Assembly (NCBI GenBank): GCA_020063545.1
Contig: JAGUUF010000120.1
Location: 1-43,596, forward strand
Direction of reading: 5' to 3'
Origin: Cytophagales bacterium
GTDB taxonomy: Bacteria > Bacteroidota > Bacteroidia > Cytophagales > Cyclobacteriaceae
Length of the DNA stretch: 43,596 nt
The notes under the pieces are model-generated. The model had not been told where the DNA came from, ran no database searches, and was given only the letters and a program-made list of their open reading frames with translations. Made by a program: the position numbers and the translations under genes. Numbering within the stretch: position 1 is the stretch's first letter; each line of letters begins with the position of its first letter. This document shows positions 23,033-32,085 of the stretch, piece by piece.

Positions 23033-24019
23033 TTAGTTAAAATAACTTGGTGACTTGATTACCACATGCTGGTGATCAGGCGAGGAAATAGTGTATTCGA
23101 ACACATTATTGGTTGAATATGCGCCAACTTCGCCACTCCGGCTCAATGCCAAAAAGGCTACACTCAATTCTCTAGCTTTTTCTTCGCCCCGCTTGCTGAT
23201 AAGACGCTTAATTGCCTCTTCGCACGCTTCTTGAGGAGAGCGACCGTTGCGCATCAGCTCCACAATGGTATGGCTGCCGGCAATGCGGATCATTTCTTCG
23301 CCCACACCGGTTGCTGTTGCCGCTCCCACTTCACCATCTACATACAACCCCGCCCCGATAATGGGCGAGTCGCCAACCCGGCCATGCATTTTGTAGGCCA
23401 TGCCGCTGGTGGTGCAGGCACCCGAAAGATTTCCGTTACCATCAAGGGCAAGGATGCCGATGGTATCGTGCTGGCCCGGATTGTGATATGGTTTGTACTC
23501 CGATTTCTTCAGCCATTCCTTCCATGCCCTTTCGGATTCTTTCGTTAACAGGTTTTCCCTTTTGAATCCCTGGCTTGCTGCAAATTGTTCGGCTCCCCTA
23601 CCCACCAGCATTACGTGAGGCGTTTTTTCCATAACCATCCGTGCAATTGATACAGGGTGTTTAAAACCCTGAACAAAAGCTACCGAACCACAATTGCTTT
23701 TTTCATCCATAATGCAGGCATCCAGGGTAACAATCCCTTCGCGGTCGGGCAACCCACCGTAGCCTACAGATGTATCCTTCGGATTGGCTTCAGGCACGCG
23801 CGCACCCTGTTCAACGGCATCGAGCGCATGGCCATTGCTGCTCAGCACCTTCCAGGCTGCCGCATTGGCATCGGTGTTGCGCCAGGTGGATACTAGCACC
23901 GGGCTTCCGATTTTACTATTACCCGGTACAGTTCTAAACCGGAAAAAAGGAATAGCCGTTGCAGCCAGCGCTGAAAGTTTAAGAAATTTTCTTCTGCCGG
24001 TTGATTTGAAGGCACTCAT
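23033..24019 (-). CDS. Tat-exported N4-(beta-N-acetylglucosaminyl)-L-asparaginase (glycosylasparaginase)
   Basis: The 328-residue precursor of an N-terminal-nucleophile hydrolase splits the GlcNAc-Asn bond of N-glycans after peptide removal. A twin-arginine signal (GRRKFLKLSALAATAI) opens the protein. The alpha/beta processing site is HDTIGILALD, with the catalytic threonine that becomes the N-terminus of the beta chain (about residue 185). GRVGDSPIIGAGLYVD and GEVGAATATGVGEEMIR follow and match substrate-binding loops of the Elizabethkingia/Flavobacterium enzyme. Location should be periplasmic. The presence of this enzyme suggests use of glycoprotein-derived glycoasparagines. Confidence 0.93.
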   Translation of the reverse strand: MSAFKSTGRRKFLKLSALAATAIPFFRFRTVPGNSKIGSPVLVSTWRNTDANAAAWKVLSSNGHALDAVEQGARVPEANPKDTSVGYGGLPDREGIVTLDACIMDEKSNCGSVAFVQGFKHPVSIARMVMEKTPHVMLVGRGAEQFAASQGFKRENLLTKESERAWKEWLKKSEYKPYHNPGQHDTIGILALDGNGNLSGACTTSGMAYKMHGRVGDSPIIGAGLYVDGEVGAATATGVGEEMIRIAGSHTIVELMRNGRSPQEACEEAIKRLISKRGEEKARELSVAFLALSRSGEVGAYSTNNVFEYTISSPDHQHVVIKSPSYFN

Positions 24020-24060
24020 AAATGACTGGTTAATACTTATCTAAAATAATCATTATAACC

Positions 24061-24882
24061 CTACTTCTTGCGCAAAACAATCAGCCTGTAGCTTTTGTAT
24101 TTTTTAAAATTCTCCGGATTCCGCTGACCGGTAAAATGCTTTACCCTGTTTTTCTCAATTTTTTTCCGGAATTGCCATCGAAGTATTTTGTAAAGAATGG
24201 GATACCGGCATTGAAGCAATTGCCCCACGAGTTGAACGGTGGGAAATACAACATTCATAGTAAGCCTGTTTACCAACTCCATGGTGGGAGCAATTTCGTT
24301 GGTCATATCAATATCGTTTACGATTTCAAAAGGATGTTTTTCCAGCAAGGCATAGAACTCCGTTAACCGGTGCCCACCTCCAAGCGTACTTTTACCTTCG
24401 GCTTCGGTACGGAAAAAGTCGGACAGCATTATATGTCCGCCAGTATCAAGTAACCCGCTGCACTGTTCAAAACTTCTTTCCATGGGTATGTACTGATAGC
24501 TTTCACAAAACAGGATCAAATCAAACTTCCGTTGCATTTTAAATTCTTCAAACTTCGTGGCATGCACTTCCGATTTGCCCGATAACCGCTCTGCGGCCAT
24601 CTCAACAAGTTTTCCCGGGGGCGACACACACGAAACCTCGTAGCCCTTCGCAAGAAGTTCTTCGGCTACCTTTCCGGTTCCACATCCAACATCAAGAATA
24701 CTGCGTACGTGGTGAGGAATGTGATCGATTAAAAAATCAACGTAATCTACCTGGGCCTGTTTAAAGTTTGGGGCTTTAACTTCAAGCCCGGGTTTCCAGT
24801 ATCCATAATGCAGGTACTCCGAGTCGAAGAAAAAATTAAACAGGTTTATCTGAATTTCGAGGCCCAGTTTTTTAGTATCCAT
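24061..24882 (-). CDS. SAM-dependent class I methyltransferase
   Basis: The 273-residue cytoplasmic protein has a Rossmann methyltransferase core. Motif I is ILDVGCGTGKVAEELLAKG (about 62-80), motif II is around SCVSPPGKLVEMA, and motif IV is DLILFCESYQYI. The SEYLHYGYWKPG N-terminus resembles the family that includes small-molecule and fatty-acid (cyclopropane-type) methyltransferases. The C-terminal ~80 residues are basic. Substrate unknown. It lies 41 bases upstream of the glycosylasparaginase gene on the same strand. Confidence 0.8.
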   Translation of the reverse strand: MDTKKLGLEIQINLFNFFFDSEYLHYGYWKPGLEVKAPNFKQAQVDYVDFLIDHIPHHVRSILDVGCGTGKVAEELLAKGYEVSCVSPPGKLVEMAAERLSGKSEVHATKFEEFKMQRKFDLILFCESYQYIPMERSFEQCSGLLDTGGHIMLSDFFRTEAEGKSTLGGGHRLTEFYALLEKHPFEIVNDIDMTNEIAPTMELVNRLTMNVVFPTVQLVGQLLQCRYPILYKILRWQFRKKIEKNRVKHFTGQRNPENFKKYKSYRLIVLRKK

Positions 24883-24982
24883 GGATTGGATTGAAAATCA
24901 AACACAGGGTAATACTAAGCAATATTTCCCTTATTGCTAATCAATTGTGCAAAGATAGCCGCGGTGCCGGATGGGGCTAACG

Positions 24983-25477
24983 TCAATCAATAACGCGCCT
25001 TGCCAGCCTGAACCGTTTGAGGTAATACTCGGAATAGATGTTGGTTTCAACTACCCCCAGCGTTGTGGAGGCATGGATAAACTTGATGTTGTCTTTCGAT
25101 CTTTTATCGGTAACCAAACCTACGTGGGTAATCTCCCGTCTTTTCTTTCCGGTGGCAAAAAATACCAGGTCGCCCGGTTCAATTTCCTTTAGCTTCACTT
25201 CCTTGCCCACTTTGCTTTGGGCTTCGGAGGTTCGGGGCAATTCCATATTGATTGTGCGGAAGGCATTCAGCAATAAACCGCTGCAATCCATACCGGCCCG
25301 GGTAGTGCCCCCGTATTTATAGGGAGTGCCTACATAGCTGCGTGCCGCAGTAATTACCTTTTCAACTTTTTCTTCCTTAACCTTAGCCTTATGCGAGGCA
25401 CAGGAAAATAAAAACAGCAACGCAAACAGAAAAAGGAAGTAAAAAGGTTGCTTACCTTTGCGGTTAAAAAATAGCAT
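24983..25477 (-). CDS. NlpC/P60 family lipoprotein (peptidoglycan endopeptidase)
   Basis: From ATG 25477 the 164-residue protein has a short basic start, a hydrophobic stretch and the lipobox LFSC (about residues 21-24), so it is a lipoprotein. The NlpC/P60 domain (about 38-160) shows the catalytic Cys in MDCSGLLLNAF, the His in ITHVGLVTD, and the third polar residue His in FIHASTTLG. It is a predicted D,L-endopeptidase cutting peptidoglycan stem peptides. A longer reading from 25528 would overlap the divergent dehydrogenase start and spoil the signal peptide, so I prefer 25477. Confidence 0.9.
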   Translation of the reverse strand: MLFFNRKGKQPFYFLFLFALLFLFSCASHKAKVKEEKVEKVITAARSYVGTPYKYGGTTRAGMDCSGLLLNAFRTINMELPRTSEAQSKVGKEVKLKEIEPGDLVFFATGKKRREITHVGLVTDKRSKDNIKFIHASTTLGVVETNIYSEYYLKRFRLARRVID

Positions 25478-25521
25478 CCTTACCAAGTTTAAAAAAATAG
25501 TACTGTAAATATACGCGTTGC

Positions 25522-26937
25522 ATGGCATTTCCGGAAGTAAGCACAGCCATCATAAGCCAGTTTGAGGCCATTGTTGGGAACGAACACGTAATCCTTGACG
25601 AAGAAAAGCGCCTTGAGTACGCACACGATAAAACAGAGGATTATTCATTTTTACCCGCCATGGTCGTTAAGCCGGGCACCACAAGCGAGGTAAGCCGGGT
25701 AATGCAGTTGTGTAATGAGCACCGCATTCCGGTAACGGCCCGGGGAGCAGGAACAGGGCTGGCGGGCTCTGCCCTGCCTACACATCACGGTATTGTGTTA
25801 TCCATGGAGCGATTCAACAAAATCCTGCACATTGATGAATTGAACCTCCAGGCAATTGTTGAACCAGGCGTTATCACAGAAGTATTTCAGAATGCCGTAA
25901 AAGAGAAGGGGCTGTTCTATCCGCCCGATCCGGCAAGTAAGGGTTCGTGCTTTCTCGGGGGAAACCTGGCACAAAATTCAGGCGGGCCTAAAGCGGTAAA
26001 GTATGGTGTTACCCGTGATTATGTTTTAAACCTTGAAGTGGTACTGCCAACCGGTGAGGTAATCTGGACGGGGGCAAACGTATTGAAAAACTCAACCGGC
26101 TATAACCTTACACAATTAATGTGCGGCAGTGAAGGCACGCTGGGCATCATTACCAAAATTGTGTTTAAACTCAGGGGCTATCCGCAAAAGAACGTGCTTA
26201 TGCTCATCCCGTTTGTTACCAACGAAGAGGCCTGCAGGGCCATTGCCGCAATTTTTACGGCCGGTATCCAGCCCTCGGGGGTAGAGTTTTTTGAACGCAT
26301 CGCAGCCATGCAAACCCTTGAGTATTGTGAGAAAGTGCTGAACAGCCCGGTAACTACAAGTTTCCCCGACAACATGGATGCCTACCTGCTGTGTGAGTTG
26401 GATGGAAATGATGAAGAAGTATTGATGCGCGATGCCGAACGGGTAATGAACGTGGTGGAAAAATTCCAGGCCGGTGAAATTTTATTTGCAGAAAGCGCAG
26501 CACAAAAAGACGAACTGTGGAAAGTGCGTAAAAATATTTCCCCTGCTGTAAACTGGTTTACCTTAACCAAAAGCGAAGATGTGGTGGTACCCCGCGCCAA
26601 CCTGCCAAAACTGATTTCGGGCATCAAAGAAATCGGAAGGCGCTATGGATTTAACACTGTTTGCTTCGGGCATTTGGGTGACGGCAATCTGCATGTGAAC
26701 GTACTGAAAGAACAGATACCGGATAGCGACTGGGAAACAAAAATCCCGGAAGGCATTGGCGAAATCTTTAAACTTACCGTAAGCCTTGGCGGAACGTTAT
26801 CAGGCGAGCATGGTATCGGCATCGCCAAGCGGCCTTACATGCCCCTTGCCCTTAGTGCTACAAACCTGGAGCTGATGCGCGGCATTAAGAAAGTTTTCGA
26901 TCCGAATGGTATATTGAATCCGGGAAAAATCTTCTGA
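25522..26937 (+). CDS. FAD-linked dehydrogenase, GlcD/D-lactate dehydrogenase family
   Basis: The 471-residue flavoprotein has an FAD-binding type-4 (PCMH) domain (about 38-220) with VTARGAGTGLAGSALP, PPDPASKGSCFLGGNLAQNSGG and GSEGTLGIIT. A C-terminal FAD-oxidase cap (about 225-470) carries the metal-site segment FGHLGDGNLHVN and LSGEHGIGIAKR, ending NPNG-type FDPNGILNPGK. It oxidises D-2-hydroxyacids such as D-lactate or glycolate. No glcE or glcF genes follow, which favours a single-subunit D-2-hydroxyacid dehydrogenase. It is likely in one operon with the two DUF1080 genes (three-base gap). Confidence 0.9.
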   Translation: MAFPEVSTAIISQFEAIVGNEHVILDEEKRLEYAHDKTEDYSFLPAMVVKPGTTSEVSRVMQLCNEHRIPVTARGAGTGLAGSALPTHHGIVLSMERFNKILHIDELNLQAIVEPGVITEVFQNAVKEKGLFYPPDPASKGSCFLGGNLAQNSGGPKAVKYGVTRDYVLNLEVVLPTGEVIWTGANVLKNSTGYNLTQLMCGSEGTLGIITKIVFKLRGYPQKNVLMLIPFVTNEEACRAIAAIFTAGIQPSGVEFFERIAAMQTLEYCEKVLNSPVTTSFPDNMDAYLLCELDGNDEEVLMRDAERVMNVVEKFQAGEILFAESAAQKDELWKVRKNISPAVNWFTLTKSEDVVVPRANLPKLISGIKEIGRRYGFNTVCFGHLGDGNLHVNVLKEQIPDSDWETKIPEGIGEIFKLTVSLGGTLSGEHGIGIAKRPYMPLALSATNLELMRGIKKVFDPNGILNPGKIF

Positions 26938-26939
26938 TC

Positions 26940-27665
26940 ATGCGGTTAATCATCCTCTTACTTGTTGCCTCCGTTTACCAGGCTTGCGAAATCAAAAGGC
27001 AATCCAAACAGCCTGCCGATACCTTTAACCAACTTACCGAGGAGGAGAAAAAGAATGGATGGATACTCCTGTTCGATGGAAAAACCATGAACGGCTGGCG
27101 CATTTTTAAAAACTCCCCGAATACCTCCTGGGAGGCAGCCGATGGAACACTACATTGCAGGCCCTTTCAGGATGGAGCTGTAAATGAACGCTCTGATTTG
27201 ATAACTACCGGTGAATACGGTGATTTTGAACTTACTTTTCAATGGAAAATAAGCCGGCAGGGAAACAGCGGTGTTATGTTCTGGGTAAACGAAGAGTACA
27301 ATCAGACCTATGCTTCCGGCCCCGAGTACCAGGTAATTGATGATACCGGCTATCCTGGCGATCTGCCCGCAGAAAATAAATCCGCAGCAACGTTCGGGCT
27401 GTATGCCACCGATACGACCACGGTTTACCCGGTTGGGCAGTGGAACGATGGAAAAATTATCGTGCAGGGAAACCACGTTGAACACTGGCTTAACGGAATA
27501 AAAGTGTTGGATTATGACCTATTTTCGGATGACTGGAATACCCGCAGGAATTCCAGTAAATGGAAGGATTTTCCGGGCTATGCATCCGCTAAGAAAGGTT
27601 ATATTGCATTACAGGATCACGGCAATGAGGTCTGGTACCGAAGTATCAAAATAAAAAACCTGTGA
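26940..27665 (+). CDS. DUF1080 (3-keto-disaccharide hydrolase family) lipoprotein, copy 1
   Basis: The 241-residue lipoprotein has the lipobox YQAC (Cys16) after a short signal. The DUF1080 domain (about 35-240) opens with GWILLFDGKTMNGWRIFKN and contains FQWKISRQGNSGVMFWVNEE, ASGPEYQVIDD and GYIALQDHGNEVWYRSI, i.e. a concanavalin-like beta-sandwich. The family includes enzymes that cleave 3-keto-glycosides. Whether this one is active is unknown. It lies two bases after the dehydrogenase stop. No canonical glycoside 3-oxidoreductase (GMC or Gfo/Idh type) is visible in the window. Confidence 0.88.
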   Translation: MRLIILLLVASVYQACEIKRQSKQPADTFNQLTEEEKKNGWILLFDGKTMNGWRIFKNSPNTSWEAADGTLHCRPFQDGAVNERSDLITTGEYGDFELTFQWKISRQGNSGVMFWVNEEYNQTYASGPEYQVIDDTGYPGDLPAENKSAATFGLYATDTTTVYPVGQWNDGKIIVQGNHVEHWLNGIKVLDYDLFSDDWNTRRNSSKWKDFPGYASAKKGYIALQDHGNEVWYRSIKIKNL

Positions 27666-27696
27666 TCCGCCAGGCGTTACCAAACTTATCATAACT

Positions 27697-28443
27697 ATGA
27701 AGAAACTTATAACATTCACATGGGCTATTGCGATGATTGCCTGCAATCCTAAAAAAGACCAGGTTGTTACCGAAAATGAACCGGTTACAGAACCGGCTCA
27801 CAACACGCTAACCGAACAGCAAAAGGCCGAAGGTTGGCGGTTATTGTTTGACGGCCAATCTACAGCCGGCTGGAAAAACTATAATAAAGATGGAGTGGGC
27901 GCTGCCTGGGTGATTGACAACGGCACCCTGCACTTTAATAACGATGCACAGGAAGGACGTGGCGACATTATTACCGTTGACGAATTTGAAAATTTTGAGC
28001 TTAGGCTGGAGTGGAAAATTGATTCCTGCGGCAACAGCGGCATTATGTTTAACGTGGTAGAAAGCCCCGAGTACAGCAACACCTACTTAACAGGCCCCGA
28101 AATGCAGGTACTGGATAATACATGCCACCCGGATGCAAAAATCATAAAACACCGTGCAGGCGATTTGTATGATTTGATTTCCTGTTCCACCGAAACGGTA
28201 AAACCGGCCGGAGCGTGGAACCAGGTGCGCATTGTTTCCAATAATGGCAGCTACCAGTTCTGGCTAAACGGAACCAACGTAGTGAATTTTACTATGCACA
28301 CACCGGAGTGGGATGCCTTGGTTGCCGGCAGCAAATTCAAACAATGGCCGGCATTTGGCAAAGCCAGGCGCGGCCACATTGCCCTGCAGGATCATGGCGA
28401 CAAGGTGTGGTATCGCAACATCCTGATCAAACCTCTGCCTTAA
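27697..28443 (+). CDS. DUF1080 (3-keto-disaccharide hydrolase family) lipoprotein, copy 2
   Basis: The 248-residue lipoprotein has the lipobox MIAC (Cys16). Its DUF1080 domain matches copy 1 in order: GWRLLFDGQSTAGWKNYNK, LEWKIDSCGNSGIMFNVVE, LTGPEMQVLDN and GHIALQDHGDKVWYRNI. The pair therefore looks like an old tandem duplication with considerable divergence, not a recent copy. The spacing from copy 1 is 31 bases. A cysteine is added in the DSCGNSG loop. Confidence 0.88.
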   Translation: MKKLITFTWAIAMIACNPKKDQVVTENEPVTEPAHNTLTEQQKAEGWRLLFDGQSTAGWKNYNKDGVGAAWVIDNGTLHFNNDAQEGRGDIITVDEFENFELRLEWKIDSCGNSGIMFNVVESPEYSNTYLTGPEMQVLDNTCHPDAKIIKHRAGDLYDLISCSTETVKPAGAWNQVRIVSNNGSYQFWLNGTNVVNFTMHTPEWDALVAGSKFKQWPAFGKARRGHIALQDHGDKVWYRNILIKPLP

Positions 28444-28454
28444 CTTACAACGCG

Positions 28455-29033
28455 GTGAGTTTCAGAAAAGCAGTACTTACCGTTATCGTACTTGAAATTC
28501 TGCTTGTTGCTTTTGCACTGGTCAATTACGGTAATTCGCTCACCGCACTTCAGGCAGTAACCCGCTATTCGGGCAGGCTTTCGCTGGTGCTGTTCAGCAT
28601 CATATTTCTGATTTTACCCAATACGCAGCGGCTCAGCAGGGTACTATCTCATAAACCATTTATGGTTTTTGCTGTTGCTCACGGCATTCATCTCATCGAA
28701 CTGCTGGGTTACGTTTACCTGTCAGGTAATGAACTGATTCCGATACGGCTGGCAGGCGGCTTTGTGGCGTACGTGCTCATCTTTGCTATGCCGGTCTTCC
28801 AATTAAGGCATGAGCGCGGACTAATAACCGAAACACATTTTAAGGTTGCACTAACCATTTACCAGTATTATGTATGGTTCATTTTTTTCATGAGCTACCT
28901 GCCACGCGTGCAGGGTAAACTTCCGAACGTTGGCGGAGAATATTGGGAATTTGTGGTGCTGCTCGCGTGGGTGTGTATGCTTATGGGAATGAAACTATCC
29001 TCCCTGATCTTCAAAGGAAAAAGTCACTCGTAA
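28455..29033 (+). CDS. Six-helix membrane protein of unknown function
   Basis: The 192-residue polytopic protein has helices at about 5-25, 38-55, 66-88, 98-115, 125-145 and 160-180. I choose GTG 28455, 11 bases after the DUF1080 stop. An ATG at 28308 lies inside the upstream gene and would add 49 non-hydrophobic residues in the wrong context. An AHGIHLIELLG segment in the third helix has two histidines that might bind haem, as in ferric-reductase-like proteins, but the evidence is thin. Family not recognised. Confidence 0.7.
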   Translation: MSFRKAVLTVIVLEILLVAFALVNYGNSLTALQAVTRYSGRLSLVLFSIIFLILPNTQRLSRVLSHKPFMVFAVAHGIHLIELLGYVYLSGNELIPIRLAGGFVAYVLIFAMPVFQLRHERGLITETHFKVALTIYQYYVWFIFFMSYLPRVQGKLPNVGGEYWEFVVLLAWVCMLMGMKLSSLIFKGKSHS

Positions 29034-29037
29034 CAAT

Positions 29038-30948
29038 ATGTGTGGTATAACCGGAATTTTTGCCTTTAACCTCGTGGGCAAGATGAACATGATTCACCTG
29101 GCCAATGCCACGCGTGCCCTGGAAAAGCGCGGGCCGGATTTCCAGGATATGTACCACGACCAGTTTGTTGGCCTGGGTCATCGCAGGCTATCCATTATTG
29201 ATACCAGTGCAGTTGCCAACCAGCCCATGTGGGATGAGTCGGGCCGTTATGGCATTGTGTATAACGGAGAGATTTTTAATTACCGTGAGTTGCGTAAAAC
29301 ACTTGAGGAGCGAGGCGTTAGCTTCTTCTCTCAATCCGATACAGAAGTATTACTAAAACTCTACATCTACGACCAGGAGAATTTCCTGAACAAACTCAAT
29401 GGTTTTTTTGCTTTCTGTATTTACGACAAGCAAGAACAAACCTTCTTGCTGGCCCGCGATCGGTATGGCGTAAAACCTTTACTATACCTGTATGATGAGG
29501 ATAAATTCCTATTTGCCTCAGAGATGAAGGCCATGCTTGAATACGGGATCGAAAAAAACCTCGACTTCACCTCATTGTACACCTACCTGCAATTGAATTA
29601 CATTCCTGCACCCGATACCATCTTCCAACAGGTTAAAAAACTCAGCCCCGGCCACTACCTGAAAATTTCGAAAGGAAAATTATCGGTTGGCAGGTATTAC
29701 TTAATTCCCTATAGTGCAGAAAAGGTAAAAAAGAATTCCATTTCCTATGAAGATGCGAAACAAACCTTCAGGCATTTGCTTGAGGCATCCGTTCAAAGAA
29801 GGCTCGTTTCCGATGTTCCACTGGGGGCATTTCTCAGTGGCGGCATCGATTCGTCCGTAATTGCCGGGCTGGCCGGCAAACACAAACCCGATTTGCATAC
29901 CTTTTCGATCGGTTTTGCCGATGAGAAATTTTTTGATGAAACAGACTATGCCCGATTAGTAGCAAAACATTTTAATACGGAGCATACCGTTTTCTCGCTC
30001 ACCAACAAGGATTTGTATGCGCACGTGCACGATATTCTGAATTACGTAGATGAACCCTTTGCCGACTCATCGGCTATCAATGTTTATATATTGAGTAAGG
30101 AGACACGAAAGCATGCTACCGTGGCATTATCGGGAGATGGGGCAGATGAACTGCTGGGCGGGTATAATAAACATGCAGCTTTTTTGCGAGGACGGCACCC
30201 CGGCTGGAAGGAAAACCTCATTCCGAAATTCGATTGGTTGTGGCAACGGCTGCCGCAGTCAAGAAATAACACACTCACCAATTTGTTCCGCCAACTCGCA
30301 CGCTATAGTTCGGGGTTAAAACATTCCATGGAAGTACGGTATTGGCTATGGGCATCGCTTGCTTCCGGTAAAGAAGCGCTCGCCTTATTGCATCCTGAAC
30401 AGCGGCATCACATCACCGCTGATGAAGATTATTTTTCTGCCATTAAAGGTACCTGGATCAAACACCTGCACAGCCAGTCCGATATAAACGACATCCTGCT
30501 CAGCGATATGGAACTGGTGCTGCCGAACGATATGCTCACCAAGGTTGACCTGATGAGCATGGCCAACAGCCTGGAGGTACGCACACCGTTTTTGGATTAC
30601 GAACTGGTTAATTTTGCATTCAGCCTGCCGGGCGATTTTAAGATAACCCCTGCCATACGTAAACGGATTCTGCAGGATACCTTCCACGATTTTCTTCCTG
30701 CTAAACTATACAACCGGCCTAAAAAAGGATTTGAAGTACCCCTGCTGAAATGGCTTCGCAACGAAATGAAGCCGCTTATCATCGATGACCTGCTGGCAAA
30801 AGATTTCATTGAAGCACAAGGCATTTTTAACTTTGCGGAAATTGAAAAACTCAAAAGACAATTGCTCTCGTCAAATCCTGGCGATGTTCACGCCCGCATC
30901 TGGGGGTTGGTGGTGTTTCAATGGTGGTGGAAAAAATACATGAGGTGA
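29038..30948 (+). CDS. asnB: Glutamine-hydrolysing asparagine synthase (AsnB family)
   Basis: The 636-residue cytosolic enzyme has an N-terminal class II amidotransferase domain (about 2-215) whose nucleophile is Cys2 (MCGITGIF). It also has RRLSIID and VYNGEIFNYRELR. The C-terminal synthetase domain (about 235-630) has the ATP pyrophosphatase loop FLSGGIDSSVIAG and ALSGDGADELLGGY. It converts aspartate, glutamine and ATP to asparagine. The length is that of the larger AsnB type often found in cell-surface-glycan loci. The start codon is at 29038, four bases after the upstream stop, which exposes Cys2 as required. Confidence 0.93.
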   Translation: MCGITGIFAFNLVGKMNMIHLANATRALEKRGPDFQDMYHDQFVGLGHRRLSIIDTSAVANQPMWDESGRYGIVYNGEIFNYRELRKTLEERGVSFFSQSDTEVLLKLYIYDQENFLNKLNGFFAFCIYDKQEQTFLLARDRYGVKPLLYLYDEDKFLFASEMKAMLEYGIEKNLDFTSLYTYLQLNYIPAPDTIFQQVKKLSPGHYLKISKGKLSVGRYYLIPYSAEKVKKNSISYEDAKQTFRHLLEASVQRRLVSDVPLGAFLSGGIDSSVIAGLAGKHKPDLHTFSIGFADEKFFDETDYARLVAKHFNTEHTVFSLTNKDLYAHVHDILNYVDEPFADSSAINVYILSKETRKHATVALSGDGADELLGGYNKHAAFLRGRHPGWKENLIPKFDWLWQRLPQSRNNTLTNLFRQLARYSSGLKHSMEVRYWLWASLASGKEALALLHPEQRHHITADEDYFSAIKGTWIKHLHSQSDINDILLSDMELVLPNDMLTKVDLMSMANSLEVRTPFLDYELVNFAFSLPGDFKITPAIRKRILQDTFHDFLPAKLYNRPKKGFEVPLLKWLRNEMKPLIIDDLLAKDFIEAQGIFNFAEIEKLKRQLLSSNPGDVHARIWGLVVFQWWWKKYMR

Positions 30949-31358
30949 TGGGGCATGTAAAGAAAATAGAATGTGAGGGCCGGATTATCCTGGAAATTGA
31001 TTATTCCGACTGCAACGAATCCGAAATGATTGCCGTGCTTAACCAGGCGCAGGAAATAGGCAAGGCGGAGAACCGCCCCTACCTGGTACTTTCTGTTGTT
31101 AACCGAAAGAATTTCCTCACTCCCAATTTTATGAAAGAGGTTAAAGAAATCGTAAAGTCGAACCTGAATTTAATTGAGAAGCAGGCGATTGTAGGCTTAA
31201 CAAGCACACAGAAGATCATCATAACGGGATTAAATATTTTTGTGCAGCGAAATTTCAAAACCTTTGATACCAAAGAAGAAGCAGTTCGTTTTCTGCTCGA
31301 CAAAGATTCAACCGATACTGACCTGCCCGATTATTTTAGAAAGAAAGATCGGCCATGA
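30948..31358 (+). CDS. Small cytosolic protein, STAS/SpoIIAA-like (tentative)
   Basis: The 136-residue protein starts at ATG 30948, overlapping the asnB stop in TGATG. An ATG at 30921 inside asnB is less likely. Alternating strands and helices (VKKIECEGRIILEIDYSD, PYLVLSVVN, QAIVGLTS and KTFDTKEEAVRFLLD) resemble a STAS/SpoIIAA fold. No catalytic motif is visible. Function unknown; coupling to asnB is the only contextual clue. Confidence 0.65.
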   Translation: MGHVKKIECEGRIILEIDYSDCNESEMIAVLNQAQEIGKAENRPYLVLSVVNRKNFLTPNFMKEVKEIVKSNLNLIEKQAIVGLTSTQKIIITGLNIFVQRNFKTFDTKEEAVRFLLDKDSTDTDLPDYFRKKDRP

Positions 31359-31410
31359 AACTAATTTAAGCCTTATTGACGTTACCCGTAAAAAAGTCAC
31401 TGAGAAAAGA

Positions 31411-32085
31411 ATGGAAGAAGCGATTTTTAAAATTTCGGGAATGACTTGCGAGGGTTGTGCTGCTACCGTAACCAAATCGCTAAAGCAAATTAGCGGGGTT
31501 CAAGAGGTTAGCGTTGATTTGGGTAAAGCCGAGGCCCGGCTCACGGTCAGGGAAAAGGTATCGCCATCACAGGTTATAGAAGCATTACAACCATACCCTG
31601 CCTATCGCATCATTGAAAACGGTCACCAGGTTCAGAAAGCACCATCATTTTGGGCGGATGTCAACACCTGGAAAAGAGCTTCGTTGAATACTTTAAATTG
31701 TTTGATTGGTTGCTCTATTGGTGATTTTGGCATGATTATTTACCTCCAGGCATACTACCCCGGAACCTCCATGACTGCACAAATGATCCTGGCGATTATA
31801 GCAGGTCTTTGCACTTCGGTTACCATGGAAACCATGCTGCTGAAGTGGCGGGAAAAATTTACCTGGCCGGCTGCGTTCCGAACAGCTATCTCCATGTCAT
31901 TTTTGTCGATGATTGCTATGGAAGTGGTAATGAATGCCACTGATTTTATGATAACCGGTGGGAAGGCCGCATTTGAAAACCCGGTGTACTGGTCGGCCCT
32001 GGTGGTTTCGATGGCAGCCGGTTTCCTTGCCCCGCTTCCGTACAACTATTACAAACTACGGAAATACAACCGGGCCTGTCACTGA
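31411..32085 (+). CDS. HMA domain fused to DUF4396 membrane protein
   Basis: The 224-residue protein has an N-terminal heavy-metal-associated domain (about 1-66) with the metal-binding loop GMTCEGC (Cys13, Cys16). The DUF4396 region (about 75-220) follows with four membrane helices and the segments LNCLIGCSIGDFGMI, MTAQMILAIIAGLCTSVTMETMLL and AISMSFLSMIAMEVVMNATDF, rich in Met and Cys. I start at ATG 31411, just before the HMA fold; an upstream ATG at 31240 lies within the preceding gene. A role in copper (or other soft metal) transport or sensing is inferred from HMA and Met/Cys content. The 3' end overlaps the TPR gene on the other strand by seven bases. Confidence 0.85.
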   Translation: MEEAIFKISGMTCEGCAATVTKSLKQISGVQEVSVDLGKAEARLTVREKVSPSQVIEALQPYPAYRIIENGHQVQKAPSFWADVNTWKRASLNTLNCLIGCSIGDFGMIIYLQAYYPGTSMTAQMILAIIAGLCTSVTMETMLLKWREKFTWPAAFRTAISMSFLSMIAMEVVMNATDFMITGGKAAFENPVYWSALVVSMAAGFLAPLPYNYYKLRKYNRACH

